A DNA stretch of 64,000 nt from Eukaryota sp. TZLM1-RC (Eukaryota; Metamonada: BaSk clade), in the NCBI GenBank assembly GCA_040285825.1, contig JAUPSS010000002.1:1736001-1800000 (forward strand), given 5' to 3'. Position numbers and translations under genes: made by a program. Positions 1 through 10,430 of the stretch are shown one piece after another. How positions within the stretch are numbered: the stretch's first letter is position 1; every line of letters starts with the position of its first letter. Under the pieces are notes generated by a model that was not told the origin of the DNA, did not search any database, and was given only the letters and a program-made list of their open reading frames with translations.

Positions 1-859
1 CTACCTAACTGTGCCAAAGGTTCTTCATATTTTTTTATCTTCTTTTTTTCGGCGTTAGATAACGGCGAATCAGCGGAATACACTAAACCAGCAGCAGAAT
101 TTTTGCAAACATCAACTGAGACAACATCTACAACATTGGGAACACCATCAATCTCTGGAGCTACTAAATCTGCCCTTCTTTTACCAAAGGAATCATCAGT
201 TTGATCTGAAGACAGATTACGTACTAATGGCTCAATAAATGCCTCTATATTGAAACTTTTGCACATGGCATATAATTGATCACGAACTGAGTCATGAACA
301 ATTGAGCGATAAGTTATGAAATACTTACAGTTTAAAATATGGGAAAGCATAACAACACTCTTGCAGCGACAAATTAAATCATTTGGTAAAGAACAAGGCC
401 ATAGAAAACATCTCATTCTCATTGCAGTGGTCCATTGGTGATCATTAAGTAGAAGGCCAAAATGTTGGGATTTTGGGAGATTAGGCAACTTGAGCAACTG
501 TCTTCAAGATCAATCAAAAAGTTTGCAAAAACGGGATTTTTTTCTTTAGCCAAGCTAAGACGTACAATATAATCCAAGTTTTCTAAAACTTTCAAGATTT
601 TTTTCTGCAATTTTGTAAAAGTCAGTGGTAAGGAGAGCAAGCTTCTTGGAGGCAGTTCCACAATATCAGAGGGGAAACATTTAGACCAAATATTGGGTGA
701 AAGAGTTTTTATTTCCTGTTGCAAAGAAATAAGATAAGAGCTGCCACAATTTTCAATGAGATCAACTTTTTCTGGAAAGCGATTCTTAAATTCAAAAATA
801 AAATTTTTACCACCTCCAATAAAGGCAACTTTACAAAGCTTTACTTCCACACTTAACAA
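1..859 (-). mobile_element. Non-LTR retrotransposon (family N), 3' portion of the RT-endonuclease frame
   Basis: Read on the minus strand, 859-419 gives a 146-residue frame matching the post-RT region of the longer LINE at 61.8-64 kb (shared FANFL..D.. stretch and similar spacing). The same protein continues to position 1: a CxC...HxxxC knuckle (RCKSVVMLSHILNCK), then a conserved VHDSVRDQ segment, then RRADLV followed by VVDVVSVDV. A knuckle followed by R-x-D and a downstream D-V pair is the layout of the restriction-like endonuclease at the C-terminus of R2-type LINEs; that assignment is inference. It is truncated at the window edge and its 5' RT part is missing. Confidence 0.7.
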
Positions 860-869
860 AATAAACTCA

Positions 870-1180
870 GAACTAATGGGAGGAAATTCATTAAACCAAG
901 ATTTCCTCTACAAAATCTTGATCTGCTTGTTGTCTAGCTAAAACTTATCTAATTCGGTGGAAAAACCGAGGCAATTTACTATTTATGGCAATTTGAATTC
1001 GCAAGCCCCATAAAAAATATCAAATTTCTTCATTGTTTTTTCTTGAACCATTTTTTGTAAATCATTCAAAAAAGTTCCTGATAATCTTCCATTTATAGAA
1101 AATGGGAAAGGAACAAAAGCAAGTGGTCTATTTCTATAGTATTAGCTTCTTCTGATGGAGATTCAATCCGAAAACCAAAA
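870..1180 (-). mobile_element. LINE family G 3'-terminal fragment
   Basis: The minus strand encodes a broken version of the C-terminal block seen intact at 50288-50560 (FLNDFQK, then the W/R-rich RIQFAIINRLPRFFNRIREAL block, then ADQDFVEEILV). The sequence near 885-1060 is nearly the same as 10470-10620, 26695-26840 and the reverse complement of 33830-33960. Only the 3' end is kept, which is the usual outcome of 5' truncation during target-primed reverse transcription. Confidence 0.7.
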
Positions 1181-1243
1181 TAGTTGGAAATTTTTCTCAG
1201 AAACCGCTCAAAAAGCCCAAAATCAAATGTAATTTAACACACA

Positions 1244-1560
1244 CTAAATTTCCCCGGTAAGCAGATGAAGTTTTACTGAATGTGCTGTTCGTACCTTTTC
1301 ATTGATAAATTGTTGAGCCAGAAACTTACTATCAGCATTTCTAATTATAGCATTCCATAATGATTTGGAAAATACCTGAAAAGGCTTCAAATACCAAGTT
1401 TGAAAATCAAACAAATCCTGAATTTCATTCATGTTCAGAATTGTTTGCCATGAAAAGGTCAAGAACCGCAGAGCTGAAATAGATAATTCAAAGATCATAC
1501 TTTTGTTGATTAATCCACAGAAACCGCCTAGTCCAAAAGATTCAGATGTTTCTGAAGCTA
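1244..1560 (-). mobile_element. LINE reverse-transcriptase fragment (region after the palm)
   Basis: The minus strand reads ESFGLGGFCGLINKS then ELSISALRFLTF, which resembles the HYGGLGW... segment followed by a hydrophobic stretch in the LINE at 10827-11831. It is an 84-residue open stretch with no start context. It is most simply another decayed LINE piece next to the family G end. Confidence 0.45.
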
Positions 1561-1739
1561 CATGATTTGTAATTCCAAATTACATCTACATGGGTCAACC
1601 TTGCAAATACTTAAACTACTTAGAACTACTAGAACTACTTAGAAATACTTAGAACCTGAAATTATTACAACTTGCACAGTTCCATCATTTACTCTATACT
1701 TCTGATATAATTAATTAAAAAAATCAAGACTTGCCAAAT

Positions 1740-3260
1740 TGAAATCAAAATGCAGTGAAAAGCAATTATTAATGGATAAGATTAACCAAACTCGAACAGC
1801 CAATGGAAATGTTAAAAAAGGATGACTTCAATGTAGAATCGACTGTGCAACAATTGGTGCAAGAATCCTGGGTGACTGAAGCAATTTCTTCGTCACTTCT
1901 TAATCTAATCAAAAATTATTGTACCAAAAGATTACCTAAAGTTTTACGTACAAAAAGTGTCAATGAAAAACTTCATCAATCACCAGTAACCTTGATGTGA
2001 TTCCATTTGTCTGAGTTACTTGGTGAGAAAAATTTCCTTGAATTCTAGTGGTGAATCACTTAAATTTCCATTAATAGTGTAATGTTAATAGTATAATCTT
2101 CATTATGGACCTATGAAGTTTGGCCAAATGCTGATTCAAAAATACCCATATGAAGACGTTTGGATACAATTTCATATTTGGAAATGTTAACTAAATTGAA
2201 AAGTATGTCCAGTAACTATAACATGACCAACAAACTATCAGGTAAAATGTCAAAAACTAGTAAAATTACTCAATTGCTACGAGAGTCATCTTTACGAAAA
2301 CTTGGAATTTATTCAACCAAAAACATTATCGAAAAGAAAGGTTCTCTAAACAGAAGGGACGACAAAAAGTGACTTGAAGGGAATCCGTAAAATTAACCAA
2401 AAGTTTTACAAACCTGGTGATTACATTATAATGAATGGTGATTAGAGTAAAGAATCTAAAAGGAAAGGAAAGGGTTTATTAGAAGGTACAAGTCCAAGAA
2501 AAGTCTAGTGATGAGTATAAATCAATTGTATTTTGTCTATTAATTAGTTAGTTGTATTTTGTCTATTAATTTTCAAGGTACCTAATAAGTAAGTGTGCCA
2601 AAAAGGGTGAAATTGGAGAAAACGATTTATTGAACTATGATGAACCAAACTTTACGAAAAAATAAACTCAATTAAACGAGAGATTCATGTCGGACAGAAG
2701 AATTGAAAGTAAAATATACAATCAAATGAATGAAAAGAAGCAACAAAGAAGCCAAAAGTAAAGGCCATATTGGAAGAAGCAATGAAATCAAGACAAGAGC
2801 TAGTCATAGATATGAGTATGAATGAACAAGGACGTCTCGTGACTACAGATTGAGTAGAAGAATTAGAAAGTATAATCAACAAGAGGAGAAGAATACTAAT
2901 TCTGCTGTGTCAGCTGAAGACATTCCGGCTGGAAGAGAGAGAGGTGTTCAAGAGACAACAGTCTCAAACCATTGTTATTGAAGCCACTGATGCAAGCCTG
3001 CAAGATGTTGGAAAAATACTATTTGACAACTTTTATTGAGAATGTTTTTCTAGAGCTAATAACGTGTGTGATCACGTGACCTTTATGATCACTTTCAATG
3101 AGAGTGTTCACTTAAAGATCATGTAAATGTTATCCTGAACAAGAAGTAAGAGATATTACTAGTTCTTTCAGTGAAGAATATCTGCAGAGACCTTATAAAC
3201 TATCTTCAAGGAATGGGGAATTGAGTTGCAAAGTAAATGATGTAAGAAGATACCATTGAT
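1740..3260 (+). mobile_element. Degenerate retroelement relic (low confidence)
   Basis: No intact gene is visible. Two weak signals suggest an old pol region on the plus strand. Around 2370-2510 a frame reads FYKPGDYIIMNGD, like the C-terminal end of LTR-retrotransposon integrases (F.pGDyV). Around 2965-3040 a frame reads IEATDASLQDVGKILFDNF, like the start of RNase H (TDAS..G..L). Both are interrupted by stops and lie in an order unlike a normal pol, so this is a rearranged relic at best. Short direct repeats of ACTACTTAGAA type occur at about 1610-1650. Confidence 0.3.
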
Positions 3261-3325
3261 ATCCTTTACTAATGTTTTACTTCTTCTCAATCTACTACAA
3301 TTACCAGTTATTTCAACTCCTGACT

Positions 3326-3667
3326 ATGGAACAAGAAAAACGTAAACCAAGATCATGCGACCAATTGCGCTCAGACTTGTCCTATGATAGACCAGAACCA
3401 GCTCACAAGGAGAAAAAGAAGAGTAAAAAGGACAAAAAATCGGGCATAAAATGCGAGAAGGTCTGTCATAATATAGAACTAGGCTGCTGGTCCGAAGATG
3501 TTGCTATGGGGGAGCCCAGTATTGAAGAACGAATTGTAATGGAACAAGTGGCGAGAGAGAAAGTTGTGAGACAACCTATGGAGCGCATTACATATTGCAA
3601 AGAAGCTGTTTCTGAAGATGAAATGGAACAAAGGAGAGAATCTACTCCATTTGAACCATCACAATAA
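3326..3667 (+). CDS. Small lysine-rich hypothetical protein
   Basis: This open frame of about 113 residues starts at ATG 3326 (MEQEKRKPRSC). The frame is also open 18 codons upstream, but that part is hydrophobic and looks untranslated. The product has a KEKKKSKKDKK basic patch near residues 30-42 and an acidic, Glu-rich C-terminal half. No domain is recognised. It lies between a retroelement relic and the CCZ1-like gene on the same strand. It may be a real small nuclear protein or a chance frame. Confidence 0.35.
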   Translation: MEQEKRKPRSCDQLRSDLSYDRPEPAHKEKKKSKKDKKSGIKCEKVCHNIELGCWSEDVAMGEPSIEERIVMEQVAREKVVRQPMERITYCKEAVSEDEMEQRRESTPFEPSQ

Positions 3668-3908
3668 CCATCAATGTAAATACATCAATGTAATGGTTTG
3701 ATAGTTCATAAGCAGTGTTACGCCATAATAAAAAAGTTTCAGAGCCACACACATAAACGCTTGGCACGCATGGACGTAAAACTGTTCATAAGCAACATTA
3801 AAGAACAGTTTGACAGATTTTGACATCTTGAGTTTTCAAAAGCTCAAGCTGTGTTTCTTTTGAAGCTTCACTGTATCTCTAATACAAGTCACTATTGACA
3901 CCAAAAGA

Positions 3909-5390
3909 ATGTCAGAGTGTTATATTTACATCTATCGTTGTACCATATTCCTTTCTGATGATCAGTCTGTACCATCTTGTCCACTTTACCAATGGTTTCC
4001 CAATGGTTCAATACAAAAAAACATGCTGCAAAAAATCTCCTCTGTGTGTTCACATATGACCTCCTTGGTTCAGGACAAGTATGTTATTGAGCCCATTGAA
4101 GACACTTCTCTTCCATCACTCTCTCCTTCCATCACCGCATTTACCAACACCTGGATCAGTGAGAATAACCTTGTCGAGTTTTCATTCAATTTAAACCGCA
4201 TCTTCTTCCTTCCACTAGACTCATTGCGGTCTCTGTACCTTTGTATTTCCACTCCTACCTCGTATTCCCGCTTCTCTGTTCTCCACATACTTCCATCTCT
4301 CCTGAATTCATGCTGCTTCTTTCTCACTCCATCCACATTGCCTCCACCACCTGAAATACCCCCTAGCAAGGATCTTTTTGCCTCTACGTCAGCAGAAAGG
4401 TTACAAAACAACTACAATGATGAACTGTCCACGGTAATTGCTGCGCGATTTCATCATACTTTTGCTTATTCCCAATCAGTGGCGTCAGCGCTCGCAGGGA
4501 AAGCCTGGCTAACAGTCCCTTATTACAAGTATTCCAATCAGAATTCAGTTGACCAATCAATTGATTATAATGCATTTGTTGGTGCTTCTAAGTTGACCAG
4601 ACTCTCCGCGACTTTAATGGCGAAGTTTGCTTCATCCCTGTCTCAATGTAACCATTCTTGTGTCGGATGTACGTTGTTTTCGGGAAGCCGACTAGTGTCA
4701 ACTACCATGGAGTCTTCGATTGCTAATTTAAGTGGATTAGCTATAAATTCATTGGAATTTAATTCTTTTTCTTTTGTTTGTAATCTCACTTGTAATAACA
4801 AAAGTTTTGCAGTCCATAAAGTAATTCGCCAAGTCCAGCTAAATTCAATGCTTGTCGACAAATTGGCTTTATCTGGTCTCTATCCAGATTCGTCTTTTGT
4901 TATTAATAATTTACCACCTTTGAGTGATGATTTAAGTTGTCCTAGGCTTGGGCTACTAATTGGTTTATTAGTAATTGAAGAAGATACGCTAAATTCCTGT
5001 TCATTGTCAGTGATGGTCTCTCCTAATTTCCATAGCAATGCTAATAAAACATTAAAGATCTTAAGATCATTGATTGGTCCTGAGTTTTGTCTTTTTTGCG
5101 AACCATTTACTGTTGATCGGTCAATCAAGAATGATGAGTCATGTTTTGCTGTTTATGATGACGTCATCCAGTCAAGTATTTCTAACCCTTCCTGCTCTTC
5201 ATGGGGGTTGATACAGGATAGTCTAAATAGTCGAATTGATGGAAACTTTTCAAGAGTCACAATTTCGAGAAGAATTTTAAATCAAACCAGTGTTTGTTCA
5301 CAACCAGTTGATGGACTCTCTTCTACTTCTATTATTGATTTAGAAGATTCTAGTCTTGAGGCGTTGAACAATCTGGTTGGATCTAATTAG
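3909..5390 (+). CDS. CCZ1: CCZ1-like protein (Mon1-Ccz1 Rab7 GEF subunit), tentative
   Basis: This uninterrupted 493-residue frame ends in TAG. The order of blocks resembles CCZ1, the longin-domain partner of Mon1 that activates Rab7 on late endosomes. An N-terminal strand is followed by a CPLYQWFPNG segment, like the hydrophobic strand and FYHP block of CCZ1. A central block holds a second longin-like strand pair (GCTLFSGSRLVSTTME). The C-terminal third has LSVMVSPNF then LKILRSLIGPEF, close in pattern to the CCZ1 third longin region, and then FSRV. These similarities are judged by eye. HPS4 or another longin protein is an alternative. No intron is needed. Confidence 0.45.
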   Translation: MSECYIYIYRCTIFLSDDQSVPSCPLYQWFPNGSIQKNMLQKISSVCSHMTSLVQDKYVIEPIEDTSLPSLSPSITAFTNTWISENNLVEFSFNLNRIFFLPLDSLRSLYLCISTPTSYSRFSVLHILPSLLNSCCFFLTPSTLPPPPEIPPSKDLFASTSAERLQNNYNDELSTVIAARFHHTFAYSQSVASALAGKAWLTVPYYKYSNQNSVDQSIDYNAFVGASKLTRLSATLMAKFASSLSQCNHSCVGCTLFSGSRLVSTTMESSIANLSGLAINSLEFNSFSFVCNLTCNNKSFAVHKVIRQVQLNSMLVDKLALSGLYPDSSFVINNLPPLSDDLSCPRLGLLIGLLVIEEDTLNSCSLSVMVSPNFHSNANKTLKILRSLIGPEFCLFCEPFTVDRSIKNDESCFAVYDDVIQSSISNPSCSSWGLIQDSLNSRIDGNFSRVTISRRILNQTSVCSQPVDGLSSTSIIDLEDSSLEALNNLVGSN

Positions 5391-5879
5391 GCTTTTATTA
5401 ATTGTGTAAATAAATACTTTTCAAATCAATGCGTGCATTTTCCCTTGCTTAAAATCACCTTATCTTAAGCATTATCATCACCATATACCACTCAAAGTTA
5501 TTGTGTGTAATGTCTGATTGAAATCGATGTTAAAGTGGTACAACTGTTTGGATGTTTATGTAAACCATTGAGTTTTTGTCAATGATTATGATGGTATTGT
5601 ACCTCTGTTGTTTTACTAGGTCAAAGTCAGCTAGATTAAGTGTTGTCCAGGTACCACGATGTTTGGCTTCACAGGCAATGTGAACCAATATGGGATTTGT
5701 TCATCAAATAAATATGGAACATACTGATGTTGTCGGTATAGAACCAAAGTCAAGCTGTGGAAATCTACAACTACTTCATTGATGTAGGCTCCTGCAACAA
5801 TCCATGATGCCAGACATTCAGAGTGCTGAAGAACTTGCTACTGCACGTAAACCGTAAAACAAATGTGGTACACTTATTG
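5391..5879. other. Intergenic region, no feature seen
   Basis: AT-rich sequence between the CCZ1-like gene and the duplicated block upstream of the PSMD5-like gene. I see no open frame with coding character, no tRNA-like structure and no transposon end. Confidence 0.6.
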
Positions 5880-6145
5880 AGATAGAAGTAATGTCCTTAC
5901 CTAGGTTTTGCTTCATTTCACAGAGACATAGTCTCTCGGAAAGCGTAGGAATTAGGTATGGTCAAAGCACGGAGCAAGCTCAACATGCTGGTTTGCTATA
6001 CGATTCTGCACTTAACGATCTGCGTAAACACAATATGACGCCGTTGCTAGTGCAAGTAATCAGGAAAATGAACTTTATTAAAAGATTTGTTTTGAATGTC
6101 CGACTGTTTCAAACAACTTGCCGCAGCAGATGTAGATGATGTTCC
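5880..6145 (+). repeat. Duplicated block (copy 1), includes the 5' end of the PSMD5-like gene
   Basis: This block matches 19617-19880 at roughly 90% by eye. It starts near the GTCCTTACCTAGG stretch and runs through the first 16 codons of the PSMD5-like gene. Here it forms the natural upstream region and first codons of an intact gene; at 19.6 kb it has no gene body behind it. This copy is therefore probably the source. Confidence 0.8.
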
Positions 6146-7289
6146 TCAGGTAACCGAAGCATGTGTTACCTTTCTCTTATCTAACAAACACCTGCTTTCT
6201 TCTGATAATCCATCTAAACTCACGGAAGAATTACTTCAATCATCAAATTCTGCTATTGTTTTACGAGGTCTTGATGTTCTATTTACTGTGTTGAGAAGAT
6301 TGGCTAAAGATCATCTGGACCTCGTTAATTCAGTTTCTTCCAATTTCAACTTGCTTTCTTATATCGAGAATCTATTAAACACGGGTGATGTATTGTCCAA
6401 GCTGGCATTATTGGAAACTTTTGCTTCTTTTCTTGATGATCGTAACATCGCATTGTCCATTATTCACACACCTTCTATAACTGCAGTCATTGGCAAAATC
6501 AAGGAAATCGGTAATGAGTGCACTAAATCCACCGATTATGAAGCTAGTTTTATGTTAAATGCAGTGATTAGCTTCTCCTCTCATTTAGTTCATTTTCCTA
6601 CATCAATCATCTCCCAATTCATCCCTCTGCTTCGTGTTGGTCTACGATTGGATGCTGATTGTTTAGTTGTGACCATTGGTGCTGTGGGAAAATTATTGAC
6701 CCATCCCGATTCAAGGCACCTTCTTCTCAACGACAAACCTGCATCATCTTCTCTCCCCGTCCATGTTGCCATTCATGCACTCCCTCCCTCGAATAAATCA
6801 GTTTCTAGTCCAACCTCAATTGCAGCTAAACACGCAATGGGAGCTGCCTTGATTGCTGAATCTCGACAACCCTCCACAACTTCCTCGCTGGTTGCTTTTG
6901 AACATGCTGCCAGACGTATTTCCTCACCTTACCCAAATGCTATTTACGATCAGTGCAAAAGGTCCTCTGGTGATGTTGATTGTATGCAAGCTGCGCTTAA
7001 CTTGACTAGAGGTGCTTGTAGTCTGGGGAGAGGGCTACAGGGAATGTCTAGAGTAGGAGGTTTTCTAGAATGGATCACTAGTGATGATAGGTTTCTCTCT
7101 ACCCAGGTAGCGCATGAACGGTTTGCTGTCTTGGAAGCAATCAATAATACAGAAACTTTGTTGAGAGAAAAAGGACAAGGATTACTTTCTGATTCTTCCA
7201 TTGTAGAGATTAAGACTAAACTAAGGCTTGGTCCTTTTGGTGGAGCTGCTGAGTATGCTGTAGCTGTCGGTGAGGAGGTTGCGGGATAA
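6096..7289 (+). CDS. PSMD5: PSMD5-like proteasome assembly chaperone (ARM/HEAT repeats), tentative
   Basis: A 397-residue frame starts at ATG 6096 (MSDCFKQLAAADVDDV) and ends in TAA. It is composed of helical repeats (LLNTGDVLSKLALLETFASFL and similar) typical of the S5b/PSMD5 chaperone, which binds the Rpt1-Rpt2 ATPase module during 26S proteasome base assembly. The C-terminus (GGFLEWITSDDR..., KLRLGPFGGAAEYAVAVGEE) resembles the PSMD5 tail, in which the last repeat is followed by a GP-aromatic segment. The length is somewhat shorter than the about 500 residues of animal PSMD5. Another ARM-repeat protein is possible. The start lies inside a block duplicated at 19.6 kb. Confidence 0.5.
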   Translation: MSDCFKQLAAADVDDVPQVTEACVTFLLSNKHLLSSDNPSKLTEELLQSSNSAIVLRGLDVLFTVLRRLAKDHLDLVNSVSSNFNLLSYIENLLNTGDVLSKLALLETFASFLDDRNIALSIIHTPSITAVIGKIKEIGNECTKSTDYEASFMLNAVISFSSHLVHFPTSIISQFIPLLRVGLRLDADCLVVTIGAVGKLLTHPDSRHLLLNDKPASSSLPVHVAIHALPPSNKSVSSPTSIAAKHAMGAALIAESRQPSTTSSLVAFEHAARRISSPYPNAIYDQCKRSSGDVDCMQAALNLTRGACSLGRGLQGMSRVGGFLEWITSDDRFLSTQVAHERFAVLEAINNTETLLREKGQGLLSDSSIVEIKTKLRLGPFGGAAEYAVAVGEEVAG

Positions 7290-7932
7290 AGGATTTGTCA
7301 ACAGTTTTATTTAGCAGACTTTTAAAAGCATTAAGTTTTACATTTCTGTTGGTCTATTGCATTAATTATCATATGATAATTATATAATTATGTAGACCCC
7401 ATTTATAACTAAAAGCTTCAATTGTACAATTATAGCTTCGTGCCCAATAGTGATAATTATTGAAAATTGCGGATTGCATGTCTAAATACTCATTTTCTTA
7501 ACCCTTAAATGACCACTTCGTCTTCAACCTCTCTTGCATACCTTAATGGAAGCACGTGGTGCCGAAGCTGGATGAACTGTTAAAGGTGGCGCCCTGAGAG
7601 ACCTTATGTGGACCATGGCTCTCATTAAAAACAACATCGAATGAACCAAACACATTTTTTATCGTGCCAGTCTTACTTTAATTTTGAAAATGGAGTTATA
7701 GATTGTATAATTATATATTTACAAAACCAGATTTCTATACTTCACAGCCATTCAATAAGCAAATTTAGTCTGTTAAAATATCATAAATTATCATAAATTG
7801 AACAATAAAATTGAGCTAAATTCAATTGATTTGTATTCATAAATCCTCACTACTCAGATCAATCTATCATTCCAATGATCGACCTAAAATATTGTCGCGT
7901 ACACAAGACCTTTTGTTTAAATTAAAGAAAAA
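7290..7932. other. Intergenic region, no feature seen
   Basis: AT-rich spacer between the PSMD5-like and DRAM-like genes. It contains a short TTATCATATGATAATTA palindrome near 7365-7385 but no coding frame or RNA gene that I can support. Confidence 0.6.
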
Positions 7933-8709
7933 GTGGATGAATTTTCAAGATTTTGGCAGTCTTCGACCCTCTATGATATCTGTTGCGAACCTGGATTGTA
8001 CTCTTGTTTCACGATCTTGGCCCTAATGTACGTTCTCAAAAGCTCCGCATTACCTGTTCTTGGTGGGCTACTATCTTTTTCTGGAATTTCTGCTGCCTTG
8101 GCTATATCATATTTCAATAATGATCTTGTGTGGGAAACCTCTTCTTATGTCTATATTTCAGAGTTTGCTGGTCGATTTCCCGCTGATGTACCATTTATCT
8201 GGACAATCAATCTAGCAGCTGCACTGTTCTTTGTCTCTCTTCATTTTCTCTGCACGAAAATCAGGACCAAGGGAGGACGTCAGTGTAGTAGATTTTTACG
8301 GTTCATGAGCTTTTTATCGGCACTAGTGCTCTCCCTAGTAAGTATTGTTTCAACCTATGATTCAGACAAAATGCACTCTATCCTAACATTGACCTTTTTT
8401 GCCTGTGTATTTTTCGCCTCCCTATTCATGGTTCAAGGTAGCTGGATCATTAGAAATTCAAACCCAAAGCATTACAAGTTGTCTATTTGTCTTTTTAAGT
8501 CTGGATTGCTTGTTTTATTGTCTTTAACTTTATTGTCGTTGCTTTATTTCACTTGGTATGTAGGTACTGCTTTGGAGGTTTATTTAATGTATTCAGTTTT
8601 TTCTGAGTATGTTGCAGTAGTTATTCTAATTCTTTTATTTACTATGATGGGATATGATTTACACAATGATGTGATTCATTTTTATAACGAGTTACCCGCA
8701 ACTTTCTAG
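7933..8709 (+). CDS. FRAG1/DRAM/Sfk1-family multipass membrane protein
   Basis: A 258-residue protein starts at ATG 7933 (MDEFSRFWQSS) and ends in TAG, with about six hydrophobic segments. The YISEFAGRFPADVPF loop after the first membrane segment matches the family hallmark (YIS(D/E).G..PE near a luminal loop). The segment FSEYVAVVILILLFTMMGYDL matches the final SEW.l...F...D helix. DRAM proteins sit in lysosomal or Golgi membranes and affect autophagy; FRAG1/PGAP2 relatives act in GPI-anchor remodelling. The sequence does not say which role applies. It is the first of three family members in the window (see 17804 and 19994). Confidence 0.7.
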   Translation: MDEFSRFWQSSTLYDICCEPGLYSCFTILALMYVLKSSALPVLGGLLSFSGISAALAISYFNNDLVWETSSYVYISEFAGRFPADVPFIWTINLAAALFFVSLHFLCTKIRTKGGRQCSRFLRFMSFLSALVLSLVSIVSTYDSDKMHSILTLTFFACVFFASLFMVQGSWIIRNSNPKHYKLSICLFKSGLLVLLSLTLLSLLYFTWYVGTALEVYLMYSVFSEYVAVVILILLFTMMGYDLHNDVIHFYNELPATF

Positions 8710-9290
8710 ATTTGTTCTTATTTAAACTTTTTTATTGAGTTTTATGTACCACAACGCATTCATCACACCAATATCTTGGTCTACTGTCTCAATATGTTTC
8801 AGAAACTTGCATTTTATTATTCAACAGTTGCTCAAATCAAGACTCCATAAGACACTTTCTTACTATTATTTCAGTTAATGTTTCTATGAGGTTATGCCAA
8901 TTTACTGAGCTTAATTTTGACAAAACTCTGAAATCAACAAAAGGATCTGAGTTGTTCCAATCAAATTCAAATCATTGTGGACTGCAAAATGATCAATTTG
9001 ATGTTGTCACCTAATTTCATTTCACCTGTTCAGTTTAAGTCAAGTATTTTGTCAATTAAATCACAAGCTGCTTTTATAGTTGTGTTGACAATGAAGACAA
9101 TCCTTGGATTCAACGAAATCGTCGGCTATACAAAAGTCGTTCAGAATGAGACGAGCTGATGTATTGAGACCCTAGCAACGTGCTTCTATCTATTTATCTT
9201 GACTTCCCACATATGGTGAAACCTTCTGCAAATGAGATGACTTGTTGAGGAGATTTCTATGCAAATGAATGTGAAAACTTTCATTCAAAT
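8710..9290. other. Intergenic region, no clear feature
   Basis: No convincing gene. A 60-codon open stretch at 8977-9159 has no recognised content. Part of this region may belong to the Fanzor-type relic that becomes recognisable from about 9290. Confidence 0.4.
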
Positions 9291-9790
9291 TGTCTAGACT
9301 TGGATCACAACCAGTTGAGTCCTTCAATCACTAGTATATTTGTGGTTGATACTTATAGTATTTTCTCAACTTATTATAAACAATATCAATTGAAATGTTT
9401 TTAAGAATTTTCCATGATCTTCAATATATGGTAATGTAGCAGAAGGCAGTAGCATTTGACATCATCTCTCTCAATTTTTTTATGCAAAAGTAGAACTGCA
9501 GTTACAGTTTATTGTTTGAAGAATACTGAAATTATTACAATTATTGAACAGTGACTAATAAAATGCAATGTATGAGACAAAAGCCTTATAATGATTATGA
9601 TTGGAGTCTTCAAAATGTCATCATCAAACAAAAAACGATTGACGTGATTGACACAGCAGAAATTAGTGTCTGGGAATTTCCACTAATGGATTGAAATATA
9701 TTTGTGGGTATTTACACCTGTTTGAATTTGTTAGAATTGTAACACAATTATTTTGTGATGCTTTTCTTATGACCTCATCCCCAACTGGCC
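9290..9790 (+). pseudogene. Relic of an exonuclease-Fanzor element (family B type)
   Basis: Plus-strand sequence aligns by eye with the element at 21655-22160, in the same order. Around 9337 a frame reads VVDTYSIFSTYYKQYQL (VVDSCSIYTNYYQPCKL in element B). Around 9500 is the block matching the Exo III neighbourhood (TVAVYCLRDT in B). Around 9620-9760 is the block matching NVIRDPKMINVIDEA...FICGYYLHLF. Stops and indels break it throughout. It is cut off at about 9790, where LINE sequence takes over. Confidence 0.6.
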
Positions 9791-9839
9791 GGAAAAATTG
9801 TATGATTTTTGATCTTTTATCACAAAGAAGATATAAATT

Positions 9840-10430
9840 TGGAAAATATTCGATATGTACCCACTTGGTTATGTACGTCCTGGCATGGTCAAAAAATCCC
9901 GCTTTTGCAAATTGTTTACTGGATGTTTGCGATAGTTCTGCTTCTTGTTTAATTAATCAAGTACCAAGAATTTATGGTTTGATTCTAGATGACCCTTGCT
10001 TTTTATTTTCTTGCGTCTTCGATCTTTTATTTGACTTGAATGTGGAAAGACAGTCACTCCAACCCATTTATTTAACTGTATTCGTTTTATTACCTTTAGA
10101 TCAAAATTGCATGATGCAGTCCGTGATCAGCTTTTTTGTGTGTTTAAGTCGTACAAGATCGAATCCTTTTTAAAACCTTTGCTTTTAAATTTGGTTGATG
10201 AAGCTGTCACAAATTCTTTTGGTGATAGTTGCGGTGATGTGTTAGTTTCCGGTCTTGATGCAGCAATGATCATTATTGACGTCAGATCTACCGATGTATC
10301 AAACAGCTCAATTGAAAAATTGGCACCATCTCATAATTCACCTTTACGTAGAGCTAAGAAAGCGAAAATTATCAAACATGCTGAAAAAATCAATAATGTG
10401 AATTGCAACTCACATACATTTTTTATTTAT
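9840..10430 (+). mobile_element. LINE family N fragment with the 3' endonuclease region
   Basis: The plus strand encodes KNPAFANCLLDVCDSSASCLINQVPRIYG, then after frameshifts a DAVRDQLFCVFKSYKIESF block. This is followed by CGDVLVSGLDAAMIIIDVRSTDVSNSS and SPLRRAKKAKIIK, the C-terminal nuclease-like region of family N. The last 240 bp (about 10175-10418) recur at 11820-12063 on the far side of the family G insertion. Confidence 0.75.

Noticed and set aside
4070-5128. Minus-strand frames opposite the CCZ1-like gene
   Set aside because: They are short antisense frames without recognisable content, while the plus strand has a continuous 493-residue protein.
5891-6139. An 82-residue frame conserved at 19596-19877, considered as a small gene family
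   Set aside because: It overlaps the PSMD5 start, and differences between copies are mostly amino-acid changing. The open frames are by-products of a DNA duplication.
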